A stretch of 64,000 bases of DNA, taken from Nymphaea colorata (taxonomy: Eukaryota > Streptophyta > Magnoliopsida > Nymphaeales > Nymphaeaceae). The position numbers and the translations under genes are program-made. The stretch spans positions 20,723,035 to 20,787,034 of the forward strand of contig NC_045149.1 in assembly GCF_008831285.2 (NCBI RefSeq). Reading direction: 5' to 3'. This document shows, one piece after another, positions 1 through 12,338 of this stretch (position 1 is the stretch's first letter; every line of letters starts with the position of its first letter). A model generated the notes under the pieces. It had not been told where the DNA came from and ran no database searches. It was given only the letters and a program-made list of their open reading frames with translations.

Positions 1-931
1 TAAATGCACCCATGTTGGGATTAACAACATCTGCCCTGTTCCAATATTCGTCCTTTAATTCCACTTGGGAGGTTTTCTTTTCATTTCCATGAGATTCACA
101 ACGTGCAATGGAATGACCTAGGTTTCTTTCCTTGTGACGATTGTTTTAGTCGCCCAATTCCCGTTTCTTATTTGAACGCTTGCAAAGTCAGTTTAATGAT
201 CTTGAGCTTTTACCTGTTCTTTTGGATGAGGTTGGTAAATCCTTTTCTCTTCTCCGTCTTCTCCTTTGTCATAAGTCGTAACTTCAGAGTAAATGTTTGC
301 TGAATTTTGTTAAGCAAATGAATCTTTACATTCCTTTCTATTTTCTAATGTCACTAGTCCTGCTCAAATTGAAAAGAGATGGACCTAGCCCTTGCTTGCT
401 TTTGAAATAATAAACGTGGATGGGGACCATATATTGTATGTTTTGTAACTGCTTTCACCAACAAGGAAGGGGAAAGGGAAAAAATTCATGTTTTGACCAG
501 TATGCCACCAAATGGGGAATTCCAATTTGTGACGAGAAAATTTTGGAATCGAGTATGTTGTCCCAAAACATGGTTTGACATATAAAAATGCAGATTTCAA
601 CTTTAGTCCACTAGCCCACAGAATCTGCTGCTTACACACTAGAGTGATCGACTGATGAACTCTATCATAACTTCTAAATGTGATGAATGGCAAGATTTCC
701 TAGCGTATGCTTCTGTTGGGGCAAAACAGGTAGTCTATGGCATACATGTTCAGTTTGATGAAAAAAAAATTAAATTTTTTTTCTATTTGATGAGTTAAAT
801 ACTAGGTGCGCCTCTTACAAACTTGTGGTTGAGCATGAAGTGGTAAATCATTATAGTTTGCTAGTAATATCTTTCATTTTTAATGTATTTCCTACTTACT
901 TTATTTTTGTTATTTATTTTGTTTATTTCAG
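1..931 (+). other. Intron or upstream part of the NDUFA12 gene, no exon seen
   Basis: This AT-rich stretch lies directly before the first visible NDUFA12 exon, which begins in mid-codon after a good acceptor (TTTATTTCAG, ending at 931). The roughly 31 N-terminal residues that plant NDUFA12 proteins carry before this point are not encoded here in any frame I could recognise. It is therefore probably intron, with the first exon(s) outside the window. Short reading frames here resemble nothing known. Confidence 0.6.
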
Positions 932-3900
932 GAAATGCCTTCTGGATGGAAATCTCCTGTAAGTACATGTTTTTAATTTTCTATCCATTTAATTTTAATC
1001 AATACTTCAGGTATCTTAAGTTAATATTTTGTTTTATGGAGCCAATTCTTTTTTTTGTCATCTTGAGCGGCTCTCATGTCTTACAATTCTTACATTGTTA
1101 CAACAGAATCTGCATGAATATCTAGTTGACTACTTACTGGCAGCATTGTGTCATTCATGGAAGCAGCATCATTATATTATCTTAAATTCTTAAATTAATC
1201 TAAATTTCCCATTTGAAATTTGTTGTGTTTTATTCTTTGCGCATTATTATGAGAAGATAAGAAGAACAAATAAAATAGCTGGAGTAAGGTAACAATAATT
1301 GATAGTCTTCAATCATGTATGGGTTATCTCACATGGAAACTACCAAAATCCAAAAATAAATGGATATACTATCTTTGTGCAAGTTTTTTGTGACGATACT
1401 ATACAAGGAACAGACACATGAATGCATTCAGGTACTCACTAGGTGCTATCTTAGTTTTACTAATACAAGCACAATAGGTTTTTCTTCCTTTCCCTTGTTT
1501 CGGTATATGTTCTCAAAAGTGATAGGTTTCTCTGCCCGTCTTTTTTTCTCTCTCTCAAAAAAAAAAAAAAAAAGGAATTCTGTGTATGAGCAGTATTATC
1601 AGTTGATACAGCTGTTAGTCATTCCATGGTTCATGTTCATTTAGGCACAATTGAATGTGGAAGCTACCTTGAGATGCTTATAGTGGAACTTGTCATACTG
1701 GTTGTGGCAACCATATCGCATAAGTTGTTCCTTGCTGCCGTTCCTCTGGAAATGGTTGAAATTGGCACAATGTGAGTTTTTGGCTTGAGTTCCAGTGTAA
1801 GTTTTCAGCTTCAACAATACCAGAACACTGCAAAACATAGTTTGGACTTTAGACTGCAGAGTAAGGCTAAAAGTTCAGTCTGTGCTTTTGGCAAGGACTT
1901 GGTCCTCTTCATCTTGTGCATAGAAAGTGGCACGGGATGACCTCTAAGCATATTGGCAGCAGTCACATCCGTAATACCAAAAAATTAGTGCACAATATAG
2001 TTGAGCATATCAAATTGTAGATATTTTTGTGATAAAGGCTAGATACATGTTGAATCTGGTGAGCAGAACTGGTTATCAGTTTGGAAGACTGACCTTCCAT
2101 TCTCACCGCAACTGAATGGTTTCATTATGCTTTATAAGTTTGTAACATGTTTGCAGACGCCCTTGTGAGAAGAACCTCTGTCCTTCTTTACTGGATTAAT
2201 TGAAGGATTTAATAGTAAATTACTTGAAAATGAGGAACTTGTTCAGGTCTTGAATACTGACTTGCTGGCAACAATCTTCTTCCTTTCCATGGGTTGTGCA
2301 ATGCTTTGGACTCTTAGAAAAAGGGTGTTTACCACTTTGCCAGTTTACCTTATTTTCTCAATCCTTTTTACTGTCTTATAACTGGTCTTTGCAGTTTACA
2401 CATGTTGAATCATCCTTATAAAGGCTTTTTATCTTGTTTCTGCTTTGTTGTTGTATTACGAAGTTCCTACTTTAGCTTCTGCTAGAGTTTTTAATTGGTA
2501 TTTTTCTGCTATATGACCATTTATGAGTTGGCTGTGGTATCTTTTATCATGGTCTGCATGTTATCTCGTATTTCACATGTAAAATATGTTACTTATTGAT
2601 TCATGTCATGTAAAATGAACACTTACTACTGTTTGTACCTCCTGTATCTCCAAGGGCACATGTATATCTGCTCATCTTGTTTGAGAAAAGGCGTTGCAAT
2701 TTTTCCCTTACTCTGGACGGTCTTTTCTATTTTCAGGCAAACCAAGTTACATTCAATAGGTGCAAAGGTTGTTGGCATTGACCAGTATGGGAATAAATAT
2801 TACGAGAGCATAGAGAATACACAATTTGGTCTGTCTTCACTTAAACCCTTCACCTTTGCTTAATTTTGTTTTTATATTTCTTTTTTACTGACAGGTGGTT
2901 GACTAAGTTCTCCAGAATGAAAGTCTCATTGTGTAAACTAAAACATTAGATTGTTCCCATTAAATTCCCATAATATCGTGGAGACACAGAATGTATCTCT
3001 CTCTTTCTCTTTCTTTTAATCTGATTATGGATTTGTTATGTTATTAAATATGGGATGTTAAAGTCTTCATCCTTTAAGATGCCCAGAAAATAAGCCCATG
3101 ACACATTAGCAGGGTGGGATTCAATAGTAGTTAATACTTTAGTAGCGTTTATCGATTATAGCCATATGCCATATTGCCATGATTAAGTGAAATATGTGAT
3201 GCTTCAAATCTGTAAAGTTGTATATGTAACAAGCCGGGCATCTACTCCTGAACCAGTCAACTTTAAGTTGAATAGGTAATATACTGATTGTGTAACGATT
3301 AAAACTTTCAATCTAGTTGACTCTGTTTAGTTTGCATCTTTGTCATGGGTGATAACAGTAAGAGCACTCATGTTTTCCCATGTAAGAAGTTAGAAGAGCT
3401 ATGTTGCTTTCAAGTATCTGTAAATATTGGAAAATAACACGTAGAACAATGACTACAATGTATTTCTGTGGTTGGAAGCCTTGTGACGACTAATATGGGC
3501 AAGAGCTTCATGCTTCAGGAAGACATCGGTGGGTGGAGTATGCAGATAAGAGCCGATATAATGCATCTCAGGTGCCAGCTGAGTGGCATGGTTGGCTGCA
3601 CTACATAACAGACCACACTGGCGATGAGGTGGGCTTTCTGCCTGCTTTGATACTATTTAGATGCTGTTTAATTTTTGCATACGGCATATTTTCAGTATTA
3701 ACTAGTTATGTTAATTGTCTTCCCATATTCTAGCATATACTAAAATATATAATCAAATTAACTATCTGTTGTGCAATCCATATGGAGAACGGTAGGCTGT
3801 CGTGATCATGTGATATTCGGAGACTTTTTCAAGCTTCAGTTGGTAATATACATTTGCTGTGTTCTTGCAGCTTTTAATGCTCAAGCCAAAGAGGTACGGT

Positions 3901-4026
3901 ATGGAACACAGGGAGAACTTCTCTGGGGAAGGTGAGGAGTACATATACCATTCAAAGGGACACACTCTAAATCCTAGCCAGAGGGACTGGACAAGATATC
4001 AGCCATGGCAGCCAGTGAAAGCTTGA
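932..4026 (+). CDS. NDUFA12: NADH dehydrogenase (complex I) accessory subunit NDUFA12/B17.2, 5' partial
   Basis: Mitochondrial complex I accessory subunit of the B17.2/NDUFA12 family, needed for assembly and stability of the matrix-arm junction. Visible exons are 932-958, 2737-2828, 3519-3628 and 3871-4026. All have GT-AG borders and phases that join without a break, giving 127 residues. Diagnostic blocks are CLLDGNLLQTKLHSIGAKVV, GNKYYE, RHRWVEYADKSRYNASQVP, EWHGWLHYITDHTGDE, then LKPKRYGMEHRENFSGEGEE and YHSKGHTLNPSQRDW near the C-terminus. Plant homologues are about 160 aa with a short N-terminal helix before this point; that part lies left of the window. The 27-nt exon 932-958 is unusually small but keeps the frame exactly. 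Introns are 1778, 690 and 242 bp. No break or substitution suggests a pseudogene. Confidence 0.95.
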
Positions 4027-5153
4027 GCATGGTTCTTCTGTTCACCTCTGAAACTCATTTCAGCCACTTGTGTTTCCTTGGTTACAAGAATTGCAGTTAC
4101 ATATCTATTTCTGTCTTGTATTGAAGTTGTGAACCCTATGGATTCTAGTCCAATAAGAAGGGAACCATTTCCCACAACCATAACCATGACATTTCTACCA
4201 TTCTCCATTTGGACTGGGACTAAATACTACTCTCTGACACTTTCATATTGATTATGCTTCAATATGGATGTATATGGGAACCGTAAAATTCTGGCATTTG
4301 GAGAAGTGGCGGCCATTAATTCCAGGAATTGGATGTTTCATCTCCAGGCCACGCTGGTTGGCAGTTGTGCTGCTTCAGTTGGGCTTGAGCCTTTTATCTT
4401 CGAGTTCAAAGAAAAAGGGATGACTCCTCCTGGATGAATCGTTGGGCTTACACTTGGATGGGTACTCTGCTATTTTCTTTTCATTTTGTACTTGATCTAG
4501 TTCTGGAAGAGCACCACAAGAACTTAGTAGAGCAGGAAGCAGGATACGGTTGTCTAATGTGTACTGCATGTTAGGTGTCCTGGTATCAGGGTCTTAACGC
4601 TGCCATTAGTGATTCAAAGAGTCTTTTAGACCGGGTGTTCTTTTGTATTGTTAAACCAGAAACCAAGAGAGAAATAATGTTGGATCAGTTGCAGAAGTGG
4701 GTTGTTTTTCGTAATGGGAGTGAATAGCCTCTGTAGTTTCTTGATGGGAATCCTTTAGAAGAAACAACAAAATTTAAAGTCAGTAAGAGTCTGTATCTGG
4801 CTCTCAGCCTGTCTCGCTTCGGCATGATTCACGTCTTATATGTAGGCTGATGACGCTGGCGCGGAACATGCAATAAGCAATCGTGAAGCAGCTACAGAAC
4901 AAACATAAAATATGGGCACTAAATATACACAACCAACGTGAGAAATGTAATACGGTGATATAAGAGGCAAGAAGAATCTTGGAGGAAAACGATGGACTAA
5001 GAGGGGCTTGCAAAGGGGAAAAAGCGTGTTTCTGGTTGAACAGAGGTGCATCTTTATTTCTTCATAGGCATCATCTTCCGCCTTTAACAATATGCATTGT
5101 AGGTGCATCCCTGTTTAAGTAGATCGGCCTTATCCCTCTTTTTCCTCCTCCTC

Positions 5154-5282
5154 ATATATATATATATATATATATATATCTGTGTGTGTGTGTGTGTGTG
5201 TATGTGTGTATGTACGTGTGTGTGTGTGTGTGTGTATGTATGTGTGTGTGTGTGAGTGAGAGAGAGGGAGAGAGAGAGAGAG
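5154..5282. repeat. Compound microsatellite (AT)n-(GT)n-(GA)n
   Basis: An (AT) tract at about 5154-5179 passes into an interrupted (GT) tract at 5181-5254 and then a (GA) tract at 5256-5282. Open frames across it encode only Tyr-Ile, Thr-His or Ser-Leu repeats and are artefacts of the repeat. Confidence 0.97.
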
Positions 5283-6399
5283 GCCGGAGAATTCAGATCA
5301 GATAAAAAAATTCTTATGTGCTGGACATTGTTGAATGAATAAAAAATTTTGAAATCTGTTGCCGAAAACATTATAAACCGTCTCTATGACCACCACAAAG
5401 TGTCATGCACCACAAATGGCCAGAATTTTATCTTAGGGCCAAAAAAACTTTTTCATATGGATCTATTATATTTTTTCAAAACTTTTAGAAGTGCAAAAAT
5501 TAAAAATTTTGAAAATATTAATCTGTAAAATTTTGTTTCTAAAATATGCAATGGAGAATCAATCCTTGAACTTTAGTTTTAGCTCTTATGGAATAATGGG
5601 GTTCTTGCCCATCCAAGAATTTTGAGAGAGCACGAGGAAACCTTACTGCGTGGGTGAGTGATTGACTCCCTCCTTCCCATTTCCAATTAGAATAAGATAT
5701 CCAACCGAACATTCCGAAAGAATTAGATATACAAATAATAATATTATTAAATTAAGAGATCGGATCGGATTCAAATTTAAGGAATGACATTTAATCGGAC
5801 TCATATTCAGATACACATAAACATTTGTTTGGATTCGGATTCAGATCAAATTTAGTTTTATATAAATAACATATGCCCAATGCTTTGACATCTTGAAAAT
5901 TGACCAAATTTGGTTCAAAATTCAGATTTATATTCATATATGAATATAGAAGTAAGATTTGAAAGAGATTCAGATTGTAAAATCAGATTTCAGATTTAGA
6001 TTTGGATATGACATTTTTTTGTCTATATTCAACTCTGAATTCAAATTCGAATACGTGAATATCAGAAAAAACAAATACAGTTAATATTATATCCTATTTA
6101 AATTCGATCCATTAATATCCTTACTCCTTCATTCTATTCCATAATCGATAACCTGAGTAGATTTATGGTACTTTAACTTGTGGCTTAGGATTCATGAAAA
6201 CTATTTGAATTCCTAAGTTTAGATTGAGTGAAGTGAGATTCACTCATTCCTTCCTGGTCTTACCAACTATGATTTTTGACTGCTTAGAAAGATAGAGTTG
6301 TTTAGCATGAGAATTTTTGCCACAAAATTTGAAGATCTAACGTTTAGATGCAATATAATGCAAAAAGTGAAAAACTTCGTTTTTTTTAGTCCTTTTATT

Positions 6400-6401
<2 letters not shown>

Positions 6402-6435
<34 letters not shown>
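6402..6435. repeat. (TA)n microsatellite
   Basis: A perfect TA dinucleotide run followed by a short GT run, about 150 bp upstream of the TATA box of the GeBP-like gene. It creates spurious frames encoding Tyr-Ile runs. Confidence 0.95.
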
Positions 6436-6445
<10 letters not shown>

Positions 6446-6579
6446 CTCGCGATATTTTGGCCGGCGATCCCGAAAACTGGAATTTAAAATACCGCGATAT
6501 TTATGGCGCCGATATTTTCTTCTCCCGCCGAATGGGGGAACTGTTGTTCCTTTTAACTGGCATCCACCGTCCCTCTCCC

Positions 6580-6587
6580 TATAAATA
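6580..6587 (+). promoter_or_regulatory. TATA box of the GeBP/STOREKEEPER-like gene
   Basis: TATAAATA preceded by a CT-rich stretch, about 95 bp before the ATG at 6682. With transcription starting some 30 bp downstream, the 5'UTR would be about 70 nt, normal for an intronless plant gene. No other ATG lies between the presumed start site and 6682. Confidence 0.75.
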
Positions 6588-6681
6588 CCAAGACGAGCTT
6601 TGCCTCCAATTTGCCAGCCTTCTGCTCGAGTCTTTTCGACTTCCTTACCGGAGAAGGGAACGCTAGCTAGGAAGTGCCCCA

Positions 6682-7965
6682 ATGCCTCCCGAGGGAAAAT
6701 GGAGCTCTTCTTCCGATGAAGAGGAAGAGGGAGGCAATGCTGCGGCGAGGTTGAGAAGTCGTTCTTCGAGCTTGCCCCGCCGTGGCAATGCGAGCTCTGT
6801 GCCTTCGCCCGAAACCTTGGCCTCGTCGGAGGAAGAAGCAGGTGGAAGCAATGTCGGAGGGGAGGGTTCCGGCGACCAGCCCGAACCGGCGAAGCCTGAT
6901 TATGGCCCGATGTCTGGAAAGCGCAGGAGTTTGAGGTTGAAAACGGCTTCGCCAACTATGACGTCGGTCAAACCCTTGAACTCCAAACCGCTGAACGGGG
7001 GCAAAGCGACATCCCCTGCAAGTGCCTCAATGCAGAGGGGAAAGCGTCCCGCGGGCGATGATCCGATGGGCGGTAGCAGCGGAAAGAAGATGAAAAAGGA
7101 TGGGGTCATTGAGGTGGAAGATGAGATGACGGATGATGAAAAGAAGGGAGAGAGGAGAGGGAGTAGCGCCAGAACTGGGCAGGGCAAGAAGCAGTCGGCT
7201 AAGAGGGTATGGGAGGAGGAAGACGAAATCAAGCTCCTTAAGTCTCTTCAGAAATACACGCGGAAGAAGACAGGGGCCTTGACTGATATGAACGCGTTCT
7301 TCGAGTCTTCAAGGAAGAACATGGGAAAGTTCATCAAACGGCAGGTTCAGGATAAGGTCCGTAAGTTGAAGAAGAAGTACGAGAGTAACGCGACTGTGGA
7401 ACGGAGAAAGGGGAAAATAGCGTTTAAGACGCATCATGAGCAAGTTATTTTCTTGATCTCGAAGGACATCTGGGGAAAGAAGGAGAAACGTGTAAAGAGG
7501 GGAAATAACAAAGAGAAGCAGAAGAAGACAGTGTCCGGTCATAAGTCAGAGGGTCGTTTCCGGAGGAATAGTTCCGTTGCTAAGAAGCTCGATTTCCATG
7601 ATGAAAAAGCAAATTCGCTGCAAAATGAGGGCAAGAGTTCTGGCCAGAGGCCAGAGGCAACTTTTGTTTCAGTTTGGGAAGATGAAATTCATATCGAAAC
7701 GTCGAACAAGTGCAAGGAAGCTGTTGGAGGCACAGTGTCATGGCGGGAGGAATTAGGGTGTAGATGGTTGAGTACTGATGAACTTATTGAGAAAGGCCTC
7801 AGGTTGGCGGAAAAACTGAAGGTGAACGGTTTTGAAGAGAAACGGAGAAATTTGGAAGACATGATGTGCGACGTTCATTTGAAGGTCCTGGAGCTTGCTT
7901 GCAAAAAGAGGCAGTTGGCATTGGAAGCCTTCAGGGCGGCCAACTCCGGAGTGGTGGATCAATGA
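6682..7965 (+). CDS. GeBP/STOREKEEPER-type (DUF573) DNA-binding protein, intronless
   Basis: Single-exon gene for 427 residues. The family (GLABROUS1 enhancer-binding protein and STOREKEEPER-like proteins) is plant-specific and nuclear, and acts in transcription control, for example trichome, cytokinin and storage-gene regulation. Residues 1-170 are low complexity, with acidic Ser/Glu clusters (SSSSDEEEEGG near the start) and basic clusters (KRRSLRLK, GKKMKKD) that probably hold nuclear localisation signals. Residues about 174-265 form the DUF573 domain: it opens with KRVWEEEDEIKLLKSLQKY, continues through the basic helix QDKVRKLKKKYE and closes with the SKDIWG signature. Residues about 354-425 match the C-terminal leucine-zipper-like region (LGCRWLSTDELIEKGLRLAE, then VLELACKKRQLALEAFRAA). 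The intronless structure is typical of the family. I cannot say which family member is orthologous. Confidence 0.93.
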   Translation: MPPEGKWSSSSDEEEEGGNAAARLRSRSSSLPRRGNASSVPSPETLASSEEEAGGSNVGGEGSGDQPEPAKPDYGPMSGKRRSLRLKTASPTMTSVKPLNSKPLNGGKATSPASASMQRGKRPAGDDPMGGSSGKKMKKDGVIEVEDEMTDDEKKGERRGSSARTGQGKKQSAKRVWEEEDEIKLLKSLQKYTRKKTGALTDMNAFFESSRKNMGKFIKRQVQDKVRKLKKKYESNATVERRKGKIAFKTHHEQVIFLISKDIWGKKEKRVKRGNNKEKQKKTVSGHKSEGRFRRNSSVAKKLDFHDEKANSLQNEGKSSGQRPEATFVSVWEDEIHIETSNKCKEAVGGTVSWREELGCRWLSTDELIEKGLRLAEKLKVNGFEEKRRNLEDMMCDVHLKVLELACKKRQLALEAFRAANSGVVDQ

Positions 7966-8694
7966 TATGAAGGACGTGCCATGGCCGATAGACTCGCAAA
8001 ATTGGCACCCTTATTTTTGAGGTAATTCCGTACTTGTCGTTGGTGCGTTTCACAGATTTTTTTTGTTTTGTCAATGTAAAAACGTGTTGTTACTTTTTGT
8101 TTTGTCAATTAAAACTGTGTTGTTACTTTCTGCTTTAGTCTATGTAAAAAATACTTGCCTATCTTACCTTATCACCATACCACTGCCATCGCTGACACCG
8201 ATGTGGCCTGAACTTGAGAGGCATGGGAATGGGAAGGTCTTTCTCCGAGTCGTGGGTTGTTAATTCTGTTGACTCAGATAATGATTTTACTTAAACTGGA
8301 TCTATTATATGGGTTGTATAACTAAATCCTTGTCTGTGGTGATGCGTCCATCTTTTTGTTGTTCTGGTTCGCCATCATGTTCATATGTCTGCTTTAGACT
8401 GTTACAGTTACTTGAATTGGTCAATGAGCTTCTTCTTATGCCTCTCTCTCTCTCTTACGTGTTCTTACTTCTTTCTTTTGAATAATGTTGTACCCGGCCG
8501 TTAGGACCTTCTTTATGGTTAAATTGTTTCCTCACTCCTTTTGCGGTTTGGAATTGGTTCGTTTGCGTTAGGAACTTGAACTCTCCTGGTCATGTAACTC
8601 AGCTATGATTATTGATCACTACGGAATGGTTTTGACTTTTGAATGCTTTTGTTGTAAAACAATTTAAAATTAACAAATAGGTGCTTAACTTTTT

Positions 8695-8717
8695 AGAGAG
8701 AGAGAGAGAGAGAGAGG
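8695..8717. repeat. (AG)n microsatellite
   Basis: A perfect AG dinucleotide run in intergenic DNA. Confidence 0.95.
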
Positions 8718-10690
8718 GTAATTTTGTTATTTAAAAAATAGCTTTTACATTGATGAAGTGGCTTTCTGAGATTTTTTATGAAAAGTTGACCCTCTATTTG
8801 TTAATCTTTAAAAAATTGATTTGTGTGTTGCTTTTAAAGCTAGGCTCTGTCATTTTTTAAACATGATAAAACTGCATAAACTTGAAAATTCAGGAAACCC
8901 ACTGAGACATGACTTGCTAGTAAAAAATACTGTATGCCATATCCATGTTCTATGATGAACTCAAAGCCGTAGAGTATATTAGCCAAATCAAGGAATCGTC
9001 GTCGTACGAATCAGGCCGAGTTAGACTTGTGTTCTTTGTTCTAAAACACAAAAGAAAAGCAAGAAAATGCAAAAGAGGAAAAAATTGTAAATGTAAAAAA
9101 ATGATTTAAAAAATCAACAAAGTAGAGCATGTCTCCATTGAGTCAAGCAATGTGCTATTTAAAAGCAGAACCTAAAGGTACAGTATCTCATGTAGGGCTG
9201 GGCATCGCCAGGACGGCCGGATACCCATGACAGCCTACCTGGCTCGGTTTGAAAAACGACATTTCCTGCTGAAACAAATACAATTTGCATAAAAAACAGA
9301 TGCTTTTATGAGCCACCAGGTTAGATGTTGGGACCCCAACACGGTCCACATTATATTTGAGTTTAAAAAGGAGGACCTCCTGCAAGGACAGAAATGAAAA
9401 TGGTAAATGTTATTTTCTCATAAAAAAAACAGAACATCTCTCCCACAGAACAGTCGACCACAGGGCCCGATGTTATCCACTGAACATGGAAGCCTCGTTG
9501 TGTGGTTATTTTGCCTAATCACTAGGAAAGTGATATTCTGCTTTTGCCTTTTCTCTTTATGTTGTACTTGTTCATTCGTTTTCTTGAGTTTATCAGTTCA
9601 TCTATTTTGGAACGGCTGAATTTACTCCATTGCTGCAAGTAATCTGAACTAGATTTTCAAAAAAGTTTTTTCGCATTTTCTTTTATTTTCCTATGTTAGA
9701 AAGATAGCCGCTGAAGAACGCCCTCCCCCGCCTGGCCTGAATTTTGAATTTAAGACCTTCAAGTTGAAGAAGATAAGCAGGAGGAATTTTTTTGACTAAG
9801 ACATGCTTACGTAGAGCCTGCTTTCCTTTCATCAGTTAGTGCAATTGTTCAAGGGTTCCCTTGGAAGAGGGACAACTGGAGAAAAACTGGAGCTGGAATT
9901 AATGACTTCCTTTTCTTCATGGTTTTGAATTGGAGAAAGTGTCTTGAGAAATTGAGGTTTTGTCTAAACTGTGCACTTGGAATTTTACTCTATCCACATG
10001 CTGCGTGGAAATTCTAATGTGGAATGTTGCTTCTTGGTCCTCTTTACCTTAAATTTTGTGCATTATTTCTCGTAATTGCAAACAATGGTATCGTGAAATG
10101 TGTCGCTGTTTTCAAGTCGCACAGCTTTACCTTTTCTTAGGTTTGAAAAAAAAAACGCGTTTTCTGATACTACAGTTTAAACAAACTGAGGTGTCCTCAG
10201 TGATATGAGATCTCCGGTAAAACAAACACCACCAGAGTGAATTTGCGTGAAGGACTGAATTTGTGCTGCCCTTGCCCTTTAGTCATACGAGTAAACCTGG
10301 CGTTCTATCTTGCCTTGATTCACCATTTGCTCAATGATCAACCTTCGGAGGCCCCCTCCCTCCACTTACTTATCAAACGCAGGTCTACCGAGAGTGCCGG
10401 TCCCTTCTTCCCAGTTTGCTCTGCGTCATTGTGTCATGTTCTGAACTTCCCGAGAGTACCGAATTTGGCTCCAGCATTAATTTTGGTAATTCATGTTGCT
10501 TTTTCTTGAGACAATGTGTTTTACAATAATAGACAACAATTGCTTCCCAGTTAAGGTCTAACAGCATCTATCCTGAATAAATGGTTTGGCATTTATGGAT
10601 ATGGAATTAAATACGTACACGTAACTCCACCTTGTTTCCACGAGCATCTGGAAGCAGAATCTGTAAGATTGCATCTGATGTTACAAGTTC

Positions 10691-10709
10691 ATATATATAT
10701 ATATATATA
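10691..10709. repeat. (AT)n microsatellite
   Basis: A perfect AT run followed by a short GA run, just upstream of the SINE-like A-box sequence. Confidence 0.95.
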
Positions 10710-10790
10710 AGAGAGAGAGTTTGTTAATTTTGGTGAATGACTTGTCACTTAAAATAATAAGAAGAAAACAAGAAGTAGTTTGCCTCAAAG

Positions 10791-10854
10791 GGTGTAGCAT
10801 AGTTGGTTAGAGGAGTGGTTGAGTAAAAAGTGTATTATTGGTTTAATTTAATTC
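10791..10854 (+). mobile_element. Possible tRNA-derived SINE head (pol III A and B box-like)
   Basis: The segment opens GGTGTAGCATAGTTGG. The 12 bases at 10795-10806 fit the tRNA A-box consensus TRGCNNAGYNGG at every position. About 34 bp further on, GGTTTAATTTAATTC (10840-10854) is a strongly decayed B-box candidate (consensus GGTTCGANTCC). No cloverleaf can be folded, so this is not a functional tRNA. The 3' end of a putative SINE cannot be placed. Confidence 0.35.
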
Positions 10855-12214
10855 TTGTGGATGGTACTTCTCTGGACTATAAATAGTGGAATCACAACAT
10901 TCCAATTGATGAGTATCCCATATCTTGCCGGGATCCTGACACAATTGAGAATATCCCAAGGGGAAGAAGGGATGGGGACTCCCCAGAGAGACCTTCAATT
11001 CCACATGGTGGGTTGTTAACCTCATTCTCGCTCGAAAAAGAGCTAGCGACGCATTTGGAAAACCTGTAAAATGTATTTAATAGAGCATAACATACATGTA
11101 ATCGCATAGCCATGTTTTGGCTTCTGTGGGCAATTGTCCCTACCAACCCACAAATTTATATTTTATTTGCACTTAGGAGCTTCATTAATTTTTATTTTTT
11201 TTTAACATATAAGTACCCTTTAAAGTTTGAAACTTAATGTAATAGTGTCTTTTAACCAAAACTGTTTTGGATGACATGTATGTTTTCTATTAATTAAGAA
11301 AAAAAATGTCCAAAAACATTTCGAACTTGCCGGATACAATTTTATAAGCAAAAGAAATGTTACGGAAAAGAACGAGAGATGTCTCCAGAATTTGGACCGT
11401 TAGGGTGGACCTCTTTCTTTTTCCGTTTGAAAGTTAGTTTTCAAGAGTCCACCAAACTTTTTGTGAAACACCGTGTTTCTGTTGATGCATTTATGACTTT
11501 TAAATGATGCCAATCTTCAGATGGCAACAGCGGGAAAACCAAGATACCATAGTCAGATTTTTTTTTTTTAATGAAAGGAGCTGAATTATAGTTTCAAAAT
11601 TTTGAGGGAGGTTGAAATACTATTTTTCAAAATTTTGATATAAAATAAATAATTTTTTTAAACTTATATGTAAATTTTTATTTATTTATTTTTTTGAAAT
11701 GGGGCCAGGGCCCCTATTGACCCCGCCTTGACTCTGCCCCTTGCATGTGGATCAGATTCAATGGATAGAAAGAAAATTGACTCAAGCCTTGATTTGCACC
11801 ATTGTAGTTAATGCATTAGGGCTGTTAATTTACTTTTGTGTAGCTTTCTCTTTTTCCAGCTCAATGTCTTCATGTAAGATAATGACATTGATATATGTTA
11901 TGTATCTTTTAAGTTAGTTTTTTATTCTGCTTATTTCATATGAAACTCCTTTTCATATTTTAAAAAATATATATAATAGTGACTATTGTCAATTCCTAAC
12001 AAATTGACTTGCATCGACTGATTCACTCAGTGTTGGATAGTGACCATGAGCCTTATCTCTCTTTTTTTTGCCGCCAATCACAATTACAAGATAAACTCTT
12101 AAATCGTATTTTAAAATAAATTTATAAATTTCATTAAAAGTAAAAGATTTACAAAAATTGTTTCTCTGATCTGGTCCTAACCATAAGCTTGGCTTTCAAA
12201 GAATCCAAAGAGGC

Positions 12215-12338
12215 TAGCTTTAAATTGTATAAATGTTGGTTGATCATACATTTCATTATAGTTATATGATTCAGAGTAGCTTTAAATTGTCTAAATGTTG
12301 GTTGATCATACATTTCATTATAGTTATATGATTCAGAG
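12215..12338. repeat. 62-bp tandem duplication
   Basis: Two adjacent copies of 62 bp (12215-12276 and 12277-12338) begin TAGCTTTAAATTGT and end ATATGATTCAGAG. They differ at one position I can see (GTATAAATG against GTCTAAATG). The near-identity indicates a recent duplication. Confidence 0.95.

Larger units (their letters stand above)
4027..6540. other. Intergenic region with NDUFA12 3'UTR, microsatellites and AT-rich repeat DNA
   Basis: The first few hundred bases should be the 3'UTR of NDUFA12, but I cannot place the poly(A) site. A compound microsatellite lies at 5154-5282. The stretch 5700-6120 is rich in loosely repeated GGATTC/GATTCAGAT-type words (for example GGATCGGATTCAAATTT and GGATTCGGATTCAGATC), a low-complexity pattern common in plant dispersed repeats. 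No coding sequence is recognisable on either strand. Confidence 0.6.

Noticed and set aside
5084-5371. Thr-His and Tyr-Ile repeat protein
   Set aside because: Produced entirely by the GT/AT/GA microsatellite.
6395-6955. 186-codon minus-strand frame over the GeBP gene start
   Set aside because: It is the antisense shadow of a Glu/Ser-rich coding region and runs into the (TA)n microsatellite; the plus strand encodes a recognised protein.
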